Shown here: one piece after another, positions 16,392 to 27,414 of the stretch | Layout of the letters: each line of letters begins with the position of its first letter | Position numbering within the stretch: the first letter of the stretch is position 1 | Assembly (NCBI RefSeq): GCF_000189535.1 | Contig: NC_015145.1 | Coordinates: 3,782,001-3,846,000 of the forward strand | DNA: 64,000 nt | Reading direction: 5' to 3' | Source of the DNA: Pseudarthrobacter phenanthrenivorans Sphe3 | GTDB lineage: Bacteria > Actinomycetota > Actinomycetes > Actinomycetales > Micrococcaceae | Position numbers and translations under genes: made by a program | Notes under the pieces: generated by a model | Databases searched by the model: none | What the model saw: only the letters and a program-made list of their open reading frames with translations | Told to the model about the DNA's origin: nothing

Positions 16392-17621
16392 GTGCCCGTG
16401 ACCGAAGATGCCAAGGAACTGCAGGGGGACCTTATCCGCCTCCGCCACGACCTCCACCGGCACCCGGAAATCGGGCTGCACCTTCCCCGGACCCAGGAGA
16501 AGGTCCTGCAGGCACTGGACGGCCTCCCGTACGAGATCACCCTGGGCCAGGACACCACCTCCGTCACCGCCGTGCTTCGCGGCGGCAAGGTCCCCTCCGC
16601 AGGCACAGAGAAACAGCGTCCCACAGTGCTCCTCCGCGCCGACATGGACGGCTTGCCGGTCCAGGAAAAGACGGGCGTGGACTACACGTCACGCGCAGAT
16701 GGTGCCATGCACGCCTGCGGCCACGACCTGCACACCTCGATGCTCGCCGGAGCCGCCACCCTCCTGGCCGAAAAGCAGCACCAGCTGCCAGGCGACGTCG
16801 TCCTCATGTTCCAGCCCGGCGAGGAAGGATTCGACGGCGCCAGCTACATGATCAGCGAAGGTGTCCTGGACGCCGCGGGAACCCGCGTCCAGGCTGCTTA
16901 CGGCATGCATGTCTTCTCCTCGCTGGAGCCCCACGGAACCTTCTGCACCAAGCCCGGCGTCATGCTCAGCGCCTCGGACGGACTCGAAGTCACCGTGCTT
17001 GGCGCCGGCGGCCACGGCTCGGCCCCGCACGCCGCAAAGGACCCAGTGACAGTCGCCGCCGAGATGGTCACCGCCCTGCAGGTCATGGTGACCCGGCAGT
17101 TCAACATGTTCGATCCCGTTGTCCTGTCCGTCGGTGTACTCCATGCCGGCACCAAACGGAACGTCATTCCCGAAACCGCCCGCATCGAGGCCACCATCCG
17201 GACGTTCTCCGAGGCCTCCCGCGTGCAGATGATGGAGGCAGTGCCCCGCCTGTTGAAAGGCATCGCGGCCGCCCACGACGTGGAAGTCCAGGTGGACTAC
17301 CTGGAGGAATATCCCCTCACCATCACCGACGAGGACGAAACGCACACCGCCGAGAAGGTCATCTCCGAACTTTTCGGCGAGCGCCGCCTCTCGCGCTGGG
17401 CCACTCCGCTGAGCGGCTCCGAAGACTTCTCGCGGGTGCTGGCAGAGGTGCCAGGCACCTTCGTGGGCCTCAGCGCCGTCGCCCCCGGCGGCAATCCGGC
17501 CACCTCACCGTTCAACCACTCGCCCTATGCAACGTTCGACGACGGCGTGCTGGCTGACGGGGCAGCGCTCTACACCGGGCTGGCTGTCTCACGACTTGCA
17601 ACACTTTCAACAGCTTCGTAA
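16392..17621 (+). CDS. M20-family amidohydrolase (hippurate/N-acyl-amino-acid hydrolase type)
   Basis: A 409-residue M20D metallohydrolase. Metal-site motifs are RADMDGLPV, HACGHDLHTSML and QPGEEGFDGA, and a dimerisation domain fills about 185-300 (GAGGHGSAPH). The enzyme should release amino acids from N-acyl or indole conjugates. The GTG at 16392 follows AAGGAG by 8 nt. It is 56 bp before the MHS transporter, so uptake and hydrolysis of the same compound are likely. Control by the divergent Lrp-type regulator is inferred from position. Confidence 0.88.
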   Translation: MPVTEDAKELQGDLIRLRHDLHRHPEIGLHLPRTQEKVLQALDGLPYEITLGQDTTSVTAVLRGGKVPSAGTEKQRPTVLLRADMDGLPVQEKTGVDYTSRADGAMHACGHDLHTSMLAGAATLLAEKQHQLPGDVVLMFQPGEEGFDGASYMISEGVLDAAGTRVQAAYGMHVFSSLEPHGTFCTKPGVMLSASDGLEVTVLGAGGHGSAPHAAKDPVTVAAEMVTALQVMVTRQFNMFDPVVLSVGVLHAGTKRNVIPETARIEATIRTFSEASRVQMMEAVPRLLKGIAAAHDVEVQVDYLEEYPLTITDEDETHTAEKVISELFGERRLSRWATPLSGSEDFSRVLAEVPGTFVGLSAVAPGGNPATSPFNHSPYATFDDGVLADGAALYTGLAVSRLATLSTAS

Positions 17622-17677
17622 AAGCCGGCAGCAGCGCCGCCGCCAGGTACATTCAAACCCACTATCAGGAAGTCACC

Positions 17678-18967
17678 ATGTCCATCACAGCGCATAAGCA
17701 GCAGACTGGTCGCGTGTCCACCGCCAAGACCATCGTCGGGACCGGAATCGGCAACGCCGTCGAGTGGTACGACTGGGCCATCTACGCCACCTTCACTCCC
17801 TTCATCGCCAGCCAGCTCTTCAGCAAGGCGGATCCGGCGTCAGCTGTCCTGTCCACCCTGGCGATTTTCGCCGTCGGCTTCGTGGCACGCCCCTTCGGCG
17901 GCTTCCTCTTCGGCTGGATCGGCGACAGGGTGGGCCGAAAGACATCCATGACGCTCGCCGTCGGCCTCGCATCGCTGGGCAGCCTGATGATCGGCATTGC
18001 TCCCACGTTCGCAAGCGTGGGCGCATGGGCGTCGCTGATGCTGCTGGTGGCCCGGCTCGTCCAGGGCCTTGCGCACGGCGGTGAGCTGCCGTCGTCGCAA
18101 ACGTACCTGTCGGAGATGGCTCCCCGCGAGCACCGCGGATTCTGGGCGACGCTGATCTACACGTCCGGGACGGTGGGAATCCTGTTCGGCACGTTGCTCG
18201 GCGCGGTCCTGAACATGACCCTGACTACCGAGGCCATGAACGCGTGGGGCTGGCGCATCCCGTTCCTGTTGGGCGCTGCGATGGGTCTGTACGCGCTGAT
18301 CATGCGGTCGCGGCTGCATGAAACTGAGGCGTTCGAAGGCGAGTCCGTTTCCGAGAAGCGCGCACCGATCTGGCCTCAGATTGTCCGCCACCGCAAGCAG
18401 GCGCTGCAGGTGATCGGCCTGACCGTGGGCCTGACTGTCATTTACTACATCTGGGGCGTGGTGGCGCCGAGTTATGCAACCACCGCCTTGAAGATCGACC
18501 GGGGCGAAGCGCTGTGGGCCGGCGTTGTGGCCAACATCGTGTTCATTGCAGTGCTGCCTGTGTGGGGCAAGCTCTCCGACCGGATCGGCCGGAAGAAGGT
18601 CCTGTGGTGCGGGGCAATCGGTTCCGCGGTGATGCATTTCCCCATGACATGGCTGCTGAAGGACTCCGCCTGGCAGCTGGCAGTGGGCATGTCCGTGATG
18701 CTGATCTTCATTGCTGCATGCGCGGCCATAGTGCCCGCCGTGTACGCCGAGCTGTTCCCGACGTCGATCCGCACCGTTGGCGTGGGCGTACCCTACTCGA
18801 TCTGCGTCGCCCTCTTTGGCGGCACCGCCCCGTACCTGCAGCAGTGGCTGGGAACCAGCCTGGGCATGCCGCAGCTGTTCAACATCTACGCGGTGGTATT
18901 GCTCGCGGTGAGTGCGGCGTTCGTGTTCACGATTCCTGAAACGAAGGGGAAGGACCTGACGCACTAG
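17678..18967 (+). CDS. MFS transporter of the metabolite:H+ symporter (MHS) family
   Basis: A 429-residue carrier with twelve predicted helices. MHS family traits are GNAVEWYDWAIYATF near residue 25, GWIGDRVGRKTSM in the loop after helix 2, and the second-half motif GKLSDRIGRKKVL. It should import an organic acid or acyl amino acid with protons. It shares an operon with the M20 hydrolase and is closed by a strong terminator. Confidence 0.9.
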   Translation: MSITAHKQQTGRVSTAKTIVGTGIGNAVEWYDWAIYATFTPFIASQLFSKADPASAVLSTLAIFAVGFVARPFGGFLFGWIGDRVGRKTSMTLAVGLASLGSLMIGIAPTFASVGAWASLMLLVARLVQGLAHGGELPSSQTYLSEMAPREHRGFWATLIYTSGTVGILFGTLLGAVLNMTLTTEAMNAWGWRIPFLLGAAMGLYALIMRSRLHETEAFEGESVSEKRAPIWPQIVRHRKQALQVIGLTVGLTVIYYIWGVVAPSYATTALKIDRGEALWAGVVANIVFIAVLPVWGKLSDRIGRKKVLWCGAIGSAVMHFPMTWLLKDSAWQLAVGMSVMLIFIAACAAIVPAVYAELFPTSIRTVGVGVPYSICVALFGGTAPYLQQWLGTSLGMPQLFNIYAVVLLAVSAAFVFTIPETKGKDLTH

Positions 18968-18984
18968 GCCTCCACCGGTTTCAC

Positions 18985-19029
18985 GCGATCGTCCCCCGGT
19001 ACCCTGGTGCCGGGGGACGATCGCTTTAA
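18985..19029 (+). terminator. Strong intrinsic terminator
   Basis: A perfect 15-bp stem (18985-18999 with 19010-19024) with a 10-nt loop is followed by TTTAATTT. It ends the M20/MHS operon. Confidence 0.9.
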
Positions 19030-19100
19030 TTTGAAGCGTGGAACGGCAGCAGCGGTGCGGGAAGCGGTGACGCCGGGCCGCATCGGCTATTGTGCTTGAA

Positions 19101-19463
19101 ATGGCACCCCAGGATTTTGAATCAGGGACCTCCAGCGTCCCTGCCGGCGAGACGCGTTGGACCTTCCTCACCAACCATGCCCACGTTCTTCTCGCCATCG
19201 CCCGCGATCCGCAGATCCGCATCCGGGATGTTGCGGCACGGGTGGGCGTGACAGAGCGCGCGGCGCAGAAGATCACGGCGGACTTGGTGGAGGCCGGGTA
19301 TCTCACCCGTACACGGGAAGGACGGCGAAACAGCTATACGGTCGCCACCGGCCGCCCTTTCCGCCATCCGCTCGACGCGGGCCACAAGGTAGATGAACTC
19401 CTGGCCGTACTCCTGCCCGAGTCCTCCCCGGAATCCTCCACAGAAGACACGACCGGCGACTGA
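19101..19463 (+). CDS. Small winged-helix DNA-binding protein
   Basis: A 120-residue protein with a MarR/ArsR-like winged helix at about residues 20-90: LLAIARDPQIRIRDVAARVGVTERAAQKIT is the helix-turn-helix and TRTREGRRNSYTV the wing. It has an acidic Ser/Glu tail and no effector domain. The ATG at 19101 is preceded by TATTGT (19088-19093) at 7 nt, which fits a leaderless transcript; no ribosome site is seen. It is convergent with sbtB. Its targets are unknown. Confidence 0.75.
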   Translation: MAPQDFESGTSSVPAGETRWTFLTNHAHVLLAIARDPQIRIRDVAARVGVTERAAQKITADLVEAGYLTRTREGRRNSYTVATGRPFRHPLDAGHKVDELLAVLLPESSPESSTEDTTGD

Positions 19464-19496
19464 ACGTTCCCCCGAACTCGCCTGTTCCAACCAGTC

Positions 19497-19799
19497 CTAG
19501 AATTTCTCCGGCCGCAGTACCTGGATGTCGCTCACAAAGACGGTCATGGCATAGTCCTGGTAGTAATGCTCCTGCAGATGGGCCACAATCGCGTCCGCCG
19601 TCTCTTCGTGGCAGGCTACCTCGATGCGGATGTTGCTGTTCGCATCCCAACCGGCACTCCGAACGCCTCGGCGGCCTTTGCCCCTCGCATCAGTAATGGT
19701 GTATCCGCGGGCATGCAGCAGTTCGATATCGCGGGTGATTGTCGCTTCCAGAACGGCTTCCGTGATGATGGTCAACAGCTTGCGCGGGTGGCTTTGCAT
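19497..19799 (-). CDS. sbtB: SbtB-like PII-family protein
   Basis: A 100-residue ferredoxin-like PII-type protein (KLLTIITEAVLEATITRDI, HARGYTITDARGKG, IRIEVACHEETADAIVAHL). In cyanobacteria SbtB binds adenyl nucleotides and blocks the bicarbonate transporter SbtA. The C-terminal redox loop with paired cysteines of some cyanobacterial SbtB is absent. It lies 6 bp after sbtA on the same strand with AAAGGA before its ATG, the usual pairing of transporter and regulator. Confidence 0.85.
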   Translation of the reverse strand: MQSHPRKLLTIITEAVLEATITRDIELLHARGYTITDARGKGRRGVRSAGWDANSNIRIEVACHEETADAIVAHLQEHYYQDYAMTVFVSDIQVLRPEKF

Positions 19800-19805
19800 A
19801 GCGCC

Positions 19806-20750
19806 TTATCCTTTCAGGAACGACTCGGCCCAGACGGCCAGCGCGTGGTACATCGGGATGCCAAACAGTACATTGAACGGGAATGTGATCCCCAGCGAGG
19901 CGGCCAGGGACAACGTGGGGTTGGCCTCCGGCACGGAGATGCGCATGGCCGCCGGCACAGCGATATAGGAAGCACTCGCCGCGAGCGTGGCAAGGACGGC
20001 GGTGCCGCCCACGGAAAGGCCCAGCACCAGGCCCAGGGCAGTCCCCACCACGGCAGAGAAGATGGGCATTCCAATCCCAAAGGCCATCAGGAATGCCCCG
20101 TAGCGGCGAAGGCTTCCTATCTGGGTTGCGGTGATCAACCCCATCTCCAGCAGGAAGAGAGCCAGGATCCCCTTGAAGAGGTCGAAGAACAAGGGCTCAA
20201 TGGAGGACAGTCCTTCCGGACCCGCCACCCAACCGATGAGCAGCCCACCCAGAAGCAGCACAATGCTTTTGCCCAGGAACACTTCATGGGCAACAGACCT
20301 CCACCGGGTCTCCCGCGAGAGGCCTCGCGCCAGGACAATTCCCACGATGATGGCCGGCACTTCCAGCAAAACCAGAAGCAGTGGCATGTGCTCCTCAAAG
20401 GCGATCTGACGGCTGGTGAAATAGGCGATGGCCACGGCGAAGGTACCTACGCTGACGGAGCCATAGTGGGCCGCGATGGAGGCAGCATCCGCGCGTTTGA
20501 AGCGCCCCAGGAAGCGGAGGACGGGGAAGGCCGCCAGCGACAGGAAGAATCCCAACGCAACCACTGCCAGCATTTGCGGCAGGAGGCTGGCGAAAGGCTG
20601 CCTGGCGAGTTCAATGCCGCCTTTCAGTCCGATGGCCAGCAGCAGCACAATGCTGACGAAGTCGTAGATCGCGGCTGGCAGGCGCAGTTCTGACCTCAGG
20701 AGGCCAGCCACGGCACCGAGCAGGAAGAAAAGGATGATGGGGTCAATCAC
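19806..20750 (-). CDS. sbtA: SbtA-like sodium-dependent bicarbonate transporter
   Basis: A 314-residue membrane protein of the SbtA (DUF897) family with about ten helices in two repeats; LRLPAAIYDFVSIVLLLAIGLKGG and LLEMGLITATQIGSL are typical. It should import bicarbonate with sodium. The GTG at 20750 is chosen because AGAGAG precedes it and the hydrophobic family N terminus (DPIILFFLLG) begins at once. It is paired with sbtB. In a heterotroph, the bicarbonate may serve carboxylases or pH control. Confidence 0.88.
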   Translation of the reverse strand: MIDPIILFFLLGAVAGLLRSELRLPAAIYDFVSIVLLLAIGLKGGIELARQPFASLLPQMLAVVALGFFLSLAAFPVLRFLGRFKRADAASIAAHYGSVSVGTFAVAIAYFTSRQIAFEEHMPLLLVLLEVPAIIVGIVLARGLSRETRWRSVAHEVFLGKSIVLLLGGLLIGWVAGPEGLSSIEPLFFDLFKGILALFLLEMGLITATQIGSLRRYGAFLMAFGIGMPIFSAVVGTALGLVLGLSVGGTAVLATLAASASYIAVPAAMRISVPEANPTLSLAASLGITFPFNVLFGIPMYHALAVWAESFLKG

Positions 20751-20971
20751 ACGTAGCTCTCTTTCAGCTCCCTGCACTCCTGGCCCAGGGTGATTGCGGG
20801 CCGATACCGGCATGCAGGGATGCGGGTCGCAGCTCTTCTGCGGACCACCGGTACTTTGATCTGATGGATGAAAGCATCTTCATGTTCTAGAATTCATGTT
20901 TTTTGATTACGCTAAATGTCGCTTTCCAGCACCTCCCTGGACTGGCCTCACAACCGCCGCGCACCGCCCCC

Positions 20972-21001
20972 TTGACGACCCACGCCACCTTTCCCTACAC
21001 T
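20972..21001 (+). promoter_or_regulatory. Promoter of the glyoxylate/allantoin operon
   Basis: TTGACG (20972-20977), an 18-bp spacer and TACACT (20996-21001) form a good vegetative promoter. It lies in the 348-bp region 20751-21098 between sbtA and hyi, which carries no gene. The tandem operator at 21002-21037 begins directly after the -10 hexamer. Confidence 0.6.
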
Positions 21002-21037
21002 TTTCATAAAGCAGAATCTAAATTCCACAAAGCGGAA
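21002..21037 (+). promoter_or_regulatory. Tandem TTCC-N7-GGAA operator before hyi
   Basis: TTCC-ACAAAGC-GGAA (21023-21037) is preceded by the weaker copy TTTC-ATAAAGC-AGAA (21002-21016); the copies are 21 bp apart, two helix turns. Very similar sites stand before uraD and before the amidase operon. An IclR-type (AllR-like) repressor is a reasonable guess, but no such gene is in the window. Confidence 0.55.
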
Positions 21038-21098
21038 ACGGTGAAAGGGCCGGGAAGCAGGGGAAGATAGATCAAAGCCCTCCTTGGAAGGACCTACG

Positions 21099-21899
21099 AT
21101 GACGTACACAGTGAACTGCTCCATCCTCCTCACGGAGTTGCCCCTGCTCGAGCGCCCTGCCGCAGCCAAGGCAGCCGGCTTTGACGCCGTCGAATTCTGG
21201 TGGCCCTTCGAGTCCTCAGTCCCGGGCGACGCCGAGATCACCAAGTTCGAGAACGCCATCAAGGACGCCGGTGTCCAGCTCACCGGCCTGAACTTCAACG
21301 CCGGCAACATGCCCGGCGGCGACCGGGGCCTGGTCTCCTGGAAAGGACGCGAGTCCGAGTTCAAGGACAACATCGACGTGGTGGCCGGAATCGGCGGGCG
21401 CCTTGGCTGCAAGGCCTTCAACGCCCTCTACGGCAACCGGCAGGACGAATCCACCCCCGAAGAGCAGGACGAACTCGCGGTCAAAAACCTCGCCGCAGCG
21501 GCCGAAGGCGTTGCCCGGATCGGCGGCACCGTCCTCCTCGAACCCGTCAGCGGCGCACCCAGGTACCCGCTCCTCACGGCTGAGGACGCCCTCAAGGTCA
21601 TCGCCCGCGTCAAGGCAGCGGGCGGCGCCGGAAACATCAAGCTCCTCGCGGACTTCTACCACCTGTCCGTCAACGGCGACGACGTCGAATCCGTCATCGA
21701 GAACCACGCCAAGGACTTCGGCCACATCCAGATCGCCGACAACCCCGGCCGCGGCGCCCCCGGCACAGGCACCCTGCCGCTGGGTGAATGGATCGCCCGC
21801 AGCCGCGAACTCGGCTACGAAGGCTACATCGGCCTCGAATACAAGGAACCGCAGGAAACCGCATTCAACTGGGCCATCCGCGAGCACGCTTCCCGCTAA
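21099..21899 (+). CDS. hyi: Hydroxypyruvate isomerase
   Basis: A 266-residue TIM-barrel isomerase that interconverts hydroxypyruvate and tartronate semialdehyde. Family motifs include FDAVEFWWPF, GLNFNAGNM, LLEPVSG, LLADFYHL and HIQIADNPGRGAPGTG with the metal-binding residues. The ATG at 21099 follows GGAAGGA. It opens the glyoxylate operon hyi-glxR-gcl-glxK-allB. Confidence 0.93.
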   Translation: MTYTVNCSILLTELPLLERPAAAKAAGFDAVEFWWPFESSVPGDAEITKFENAIKDAGVQLTGLNFNAGNMPGGDRGLVSWKGRESEFKDNIDVVAGIGGRLGCKAFNALYGNRQDESTPEEQDELAVKNLAAAAEGVARIGGTVLLEPVSGAPRYPLLTAEDALKVIARVKAAGGAGNIKLLADFYHLSVNGDDVESVIENHAKDFGHIQIADNPGRGAPGTGTLPLGEWIARSRELGYEGYIGLEYKEPQETAFNWAIREHASR

Positions 21900-21915
21900 C
21901 TAATCCCAGCCCTCA

Positions 21916-21982
21916 CCCAACTAGGTAGCAGCAAGTGTCGTTTTGGAGGTTCAAAACGACACTTAGCGCGACCTAGTTGGGG
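21916..21982. repeat. REP-like intergenic palindrome, copy 1
   Basis: About 30-nt arms pair around the loop GAGGTT: CAACTAGGT, six unlike bases, then AAGTGTCGTTTTG on the left and the complement on the right. It is nearly the same element as the one at 63263-63333. It lies between hyi and glxR inside the operon, where it could partially terminate transcription or protect the mRNA. Confidence 0.8.
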
Positions 21983-22016
21983 AACCAGGCACAGACTTCC
22001 AGAAAAGAGAACCATC

Positions 22017-22895
22017 ATGAGCAACGTTGCAGTCATCGGACTCGGAATCATGGGCCTGCCCATGGCCATCAACCTGGTCAAAGCCGGCCACACCGTCACC
22101 GGCTTCAACCGCAGCCAGGACAAAATCGACAAGCTCGTCTCCGAAGGCGGCAAGGGCGCCACCAGCATCTCTGACGCCGTGAAGGACGCCGACGTCGTCA
22201 TCACCATGGTGCCGGATTCCCCCGATGTCGAGGGCGTCGTCAGCGGTGAAGACGGGATCTTCGCCAACGCCAAGCAGGGCACCCTCTGGATCGATGCCTC
22301 CAGCATCCGCCCCGACGTCGCCAAGCGCCTCTCCGACGAAGCCCGCGAAGCCGGCATCCGCCCCCTCGACGCCCCCGTCTCCGGCGGCGAACAGGGCGCC
22401 ATCGACGCCGTCCTCTCCATTATGGTCGGCGGCGACAAGGAAGACTTCGACGCCGCCTCGGACGTCCTGAACGCGGTCGGCAAAACCATCGTCCACGTCG
22501 GCCCGTCCGGCTCCGGCCAGACCGTCAAGGCAGCCAACCAGCTCATCGTCGCCGTCAACATCGAGGTCCTCGGCGAAGCCATCGCCTTCCTCGAGGCCTA
22601 CGGCGTGGACACAGACGCCGCCCTCAAGGTCCTCGGCGGCGGTCTGGCCGGCTCCAAGGTCCTGGATCAGAAGGGCCAGAAGATGCTGGACCGCAACTTC
22701 GATCCCGGCTTCCGCCTCGCCCTCCACCACAAGGACCTGGGCATCGTCACCTCCGCGGCCCGCGAAGCCAACGTCGCCATCCCTCTGGGCGCCATCGTCG
22801 CCCAGCTCGTCGCCGCCACCGTCAACCAGGGCGACGGCGCACTGGACCACTCCGGACTGTTCAAGCAGGTCCTCCAGCTCAGCGGCAGGAAATAA
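22017..22895 (+). CDS. glxR: 2-hydroxy-3-oxopropionate (tartronate semialdehyde) reductase
   Basis: A 292-residue beta-hydroxyacid dehydrogenase that reduces tartronate semialdehyde to glycerate with NAD(P)H. It has the Rossmann motif GLGIMGLPMA near residue 8, the substrate motif DAPVSGGEQGA near 121, and the catalytic lysine in GQTVKAANQ near 170. It stands 117 bp after hyi with a REP-like palindrome between, and 131 bp before gcl. Confidence 0.95.
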   Translation: MSNVAVIGLGIMGLPMAINLVKAGHTVTGFNRSQDKIDKLVSEGGKGATSISDAVKDADVVITMVPDSPDVEGVVSGEDGIFANAKQGTLWIDASSIRPDVAKRLSDEAREAGIRPLDAPVSGGEQGAIDAVLSIMVGGDKEDFDAASDVLNAVGKTIVHVGPSGSGQTVKAANQLIVAVNIEVLGEAIAFLEAYGVDTDAALKVLGGGLAGSKVLDQKGQKMLDRNFDPGFRLALHHKDLGIVTSAAREANVAIPLGAIVAQLVAATVNQGDGALDHSGLFKQVLQLSGRK

Positions 22896-23026
22896 GCACC
22901 AGCGCCAAGGCGCCAAAGAAACACCAGCAGGGCACCCGCCGTCGGACGTAACTACGACGGCGGTTACCTCAGCACACCCAAAAACACCCAGATTTCGCCC
23001 CAAAGGGGCACAACAAGGAGCACACC

Positions 23027-24817
<1,791 letters not shown>

Positions 24818-24854
24818 GCCCTGCTGGCCTGAAACCGGAAAGACAGAAACAGCC

Positions 24855-26069
24855 ATGCGCATCGTCATTGCCCCGGACAAGTTCAAGGGATCCCTGTCCG
24901 CCCCGGACGTCTGCAGCCACCTGGAAAAGGGGCTGCAGCGCGGGGCGGGCGGCAACCTTGACGTGGTCCGGATCCCGGTAGCCGACGGCGGAGAGGGCAC
25001 CCTCGACGCCGCCGTCGGCTCCGGCTTCACCCGCCGCACAGCGGTGGTGGCCGGGCCGACAGGCGAACCCGTGACGGCCGAGTTCGCCGTCCGGGGCAAT
25101 GAGGCGGTCATAGAAATGGCTGCTGCCTCGGGCCTGGCCCTGCTCCCGGCAAGTGCCCTGGTGGACGGGCGGCCGTGTTCGACGGCGGCCCGAACCGCCA
25201 CCAGCCTGGGCACCGGACAGCTCATCACCGCCGCCCTGGACGCCGGCTGCAACCGCATCATCCTGGGCGTGGGCGGCAGCGCCAATACCGACGGCGGCGC
25301 GGGAGTCCTGCGGGGGCTTGGCGCCAGGTTGCTCGACAGTGAGGGCAACGACCTGCCGGACGGCGGTGCCGCCCTGGCCCGCCTGGACCGGATCGACTTC
25401 AGCGGGTTCGAACCCCGGCTGAAGGACACACGCTTTGTGCTGGCATCCGACGTCGACAATCCGCTGCTGGGCGCCCAGGGCGCCGCGGCGATTTTCGGCC
25501 CGCAAAAGGGTGCCGCACAACAGGACGTCGACATGCTCGACGCCGCCCTGGCCAGGTTTGTCGAAGTCCTGGCCAGGGAAATCGGTCCTGAAGGCCCCAA
25601 CAACAGGGCAATCAAAGCGGCGAAAGCCCCGGGAGCCGGCGCGGCCGGAGGCGTTGGCTATGCCGCCATCGCCGTCCTCGCCGCGGCCCGGCGCCCGGGG
25701 ATCGACGTCGTCCTCGAATTCACTGGGCTGGCGGAACGGCTGGCCGGCGCCGACCTGGTGATCACCGGCGAGGGAAGCCTGGACGAGCAAAGCCTGCTGG
25801 GCAAGACCCCCATGGGCGTTGCCAGGGCAGCCGCCGCGCAGGGAGTTCCCGTAGTGGCGGTATGCGGCCGGACCACCCTGTCCCCTGGCCAGGCAGCAGC
25901 CGCCGGCTTCGAGGACGTCTACTCTTTGACGGAACTCGAAAGCGATGTAAACAGGTGCATAGCAGAGGCAGCGCCGCTTCTGGAGCAGCTGGGCACCCAT
26001 ATCAGCGGGAGGCTGGCGGCCGACCGGCTCGCCCGCACCCCATATACCAAGGAGGACCTCCATGTCTGA
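24855..26069 (+). CDS. glxK: Glycerate kinase (GK-II/GarK type)
   Basis: A 404-residue glycerate kinase: [15 protein letters not shown] at the N terminus, [28 protein letters not shown] near residue 137 and [16 protein letters not shown] near 300 are family marks. It phosphorylates glycerate from GlxR and feeds it into glycolysis. The end overlaps allB by 8 bp. Confidence 0.94.
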   Translation: MRIVIAPDKFKGSLSAPDVCSHLEKGLQRGAGGNLDVVRIPVADGGEGTLDAAVGSGFTRRTAVVAGPTGEPVTAEFAVRGNEAVIEMAAASGLALLPASALVDGRPCSTAARTATSLGTGQLITAALDAGCNRIILGVGGSANTDGGAGVLRGLGARLLDSEGNDLPDGGAALARLDRIDFSGFEPRLKDTRFVLASDVDNPLLGAQGAAAIFGPQKGAAQQDVDMLDAALARFVEVLAREIGPEGPNNRAIKAAKAPGAGAAGGVGYAAIAVLAAARRPGIDVVLEFTGLAERLAGADLVITGEGSLDEQSLLGKTPMGVARAAAAQGVPVVAVCGRTTLSPGQAAAAGFEDVYSLTELESDVNRCIAEAAPLLEQLGTHISGRLAADRLARTPYTKEDLHV

Positions 26070-27405
26070 AGAACGTTTTGACCTGGTCATCCGTGGCCAG
26101 CGCATTCTGACCACAGCCGGAATCGCGCCCCGCGAGGTGGGCGTCCGCGGCGGCAAGATCGTTGCCATCGAACCCTTGGGCAACGGCCTTGCCGGCGCCG
26201 AGGTCATTGAGCTGGCCGACGATGAAACCCTGATCCCCGGCCTGGTGGACACCCACGTCCACGTCAACGAACCCGGCCGCACCGAGTGGGAGGGTTTCGC
26301 CTCGGCCACGCGCGCAGCAGCTGCCGGCGGCGTGACCACCATCATCGACATGCCGCTGAACTCCGTCCCGCCCACCACCACCGTGGAGAACCTGAAGCTC
26401 AAGCGCGAGGTGGCCGAGGACCAGGCGTTCATCGACATCGGGTTCTGGGGCGGCGCCATCCCCGGCAACAAGGGCGACCTGCGGGCCCTCCACGACGAAG
26501 GCGTGTTCGGCTTCAAGTGCTTCCTGCTGCATTCCGGCGTGGACGAGTTCCCGCACCTTGACGCGGACGAGATGGAGGAGGACATGGCCGAACTGAAGTC
26601 CTTCGACTCCCTCATGATTGTCCATGCCGAGGACTCCCACGCCATCGACCGTGCACCGCACCCCGGCGGCGACCATTACCAGACCTTCCTGGCTTCCCGC
26701 CCGCGCGGCGCCGAGAACAAGGCCATCGCCGAGGTCATCGAACGTGCCCGCTGGACTGGTGCTCGGGCGCACATCCTGCACCTGTCGTCGTCGGACGCCC
26801 TGCCCATGATCGCCTCCGCCAAGCGCGACGGCGTCAAGCTCACCGTCGAAACCTGCCCGCACTACCTGACGCTGATGGCCGAGGAAATCCCGGACGGCGC
26901 CACCGCCTACAAGTGCTGCCCGCCCATCCGTGAGGCCTCCAACCGGGAACTGCTGTGGCAGGGCCTGCTGGACGGCACCATCGACTGCATCGTCTCGGAC
27001 CACTCGCCCTCCACCCTGGATCTGAAGGACCTGGAAAACGGCGACTTCGCCGTGGCGTGGGGCGGCGTCTCATCGCTGCAGCTGGGCCTGTCCCTGATCT
27101 GGAGCGAGGCACGGCACCGCGGCATTCCGCTGGAGCAGGTGGTGTCCTGGATGGGCGAGAAGCCGGCCGCCCTGGCCCGGCTCTCCAACAAGGGCCAGCT
27201 CGCGCTGGGCTACGATGCCGACTTCGCCATCTTCGCCCCGGACGAAGCCTTCGTGGTGGACGTGTCAAAGCTCAAGCACAAGAACCCGATCACCCCGTAC
27301 GACGGCAAGACCCTGTCCGGCGTGGTCCGCAAAACGTTCCTGCGCGGCGCCGTGGTGGACGGCCAGACCCCCACGGGCAAGCTGATCCGCCGCGGCGGAG
27401 TCTAG
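26062..27405 (+). CDS. allB: Allantoinase
   Basis: A 447-residue cyclic amidohydrolase that opens allantoin to allantoate. Metal ligands are seen in [32 protein letters not shown] (the carboxylated Lys), HILHLSS, ETCPHYL and CIVSDHSPS. It overlaps glxK by 8 bp with AAGGAGG before the ATG, so allantoin opening and glyoxylate use are produced together. The allantoate and ureidoglycolate steps are not encoded nearby. Confidence 0.95.
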   Translation: MSEERFDLVIRGQRILTTAGIAPREVGVRGGKIVAIEPLGNGLAGAEVIELADDETLIPGLVDTHVHVNEPGRTEWEGFASATRAAAAGGVTTIIDMPLNSVPPTTTVENLKLKREVAEDQAFIDIGFWGGAIPGNKGDLRALHDEGVFGFKCFLLHSGVDEFPHLDADEMEEDMAELKSFDSLMIVHAEDSHAIDRAPHPGGDHYQTFLASRPRGAENKAIAEVIERARWTGARAHILHLSSSDALPMIASAKRDGVKLTVETCPHYLTLMAEEIPDGATAYKCCPPIREASNRELLWQGLLDGTIDCIVSDHSPSTLDLKDLENGDFAVAWGGVSSLQLGLSLIWSEARHRGIPLEQVVSWMGEKPAALARLSNKGQLALGYDADFAIFAPDEAFVVDVSKLKHKNPITPYDGKTLSGVVRKTFLRGAVVDGQTPTGKLIRRGGV

Positions 27406-27414
27406 GGACGCGCC

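Noticed and set aside
15227..16645. 472-residue version of the Lrp-type regulator
   Set aside because: The first 130 residues overlap the divergent M20 gene start and the operator, and are not Lrp-like.
20751..21098. Small gene in the 348-bp gap between sbtA and hyi
   Set aside because: No start with a ribosome site and no plausible product; the region is explained by divergent promoters and the tandem operator.
25400..25425. tRNA-like GGTTCGAACCCC word
   Set aside because: It lies within the coding sequence of glycerate kinase, and no cloverleaf can be formed around it.
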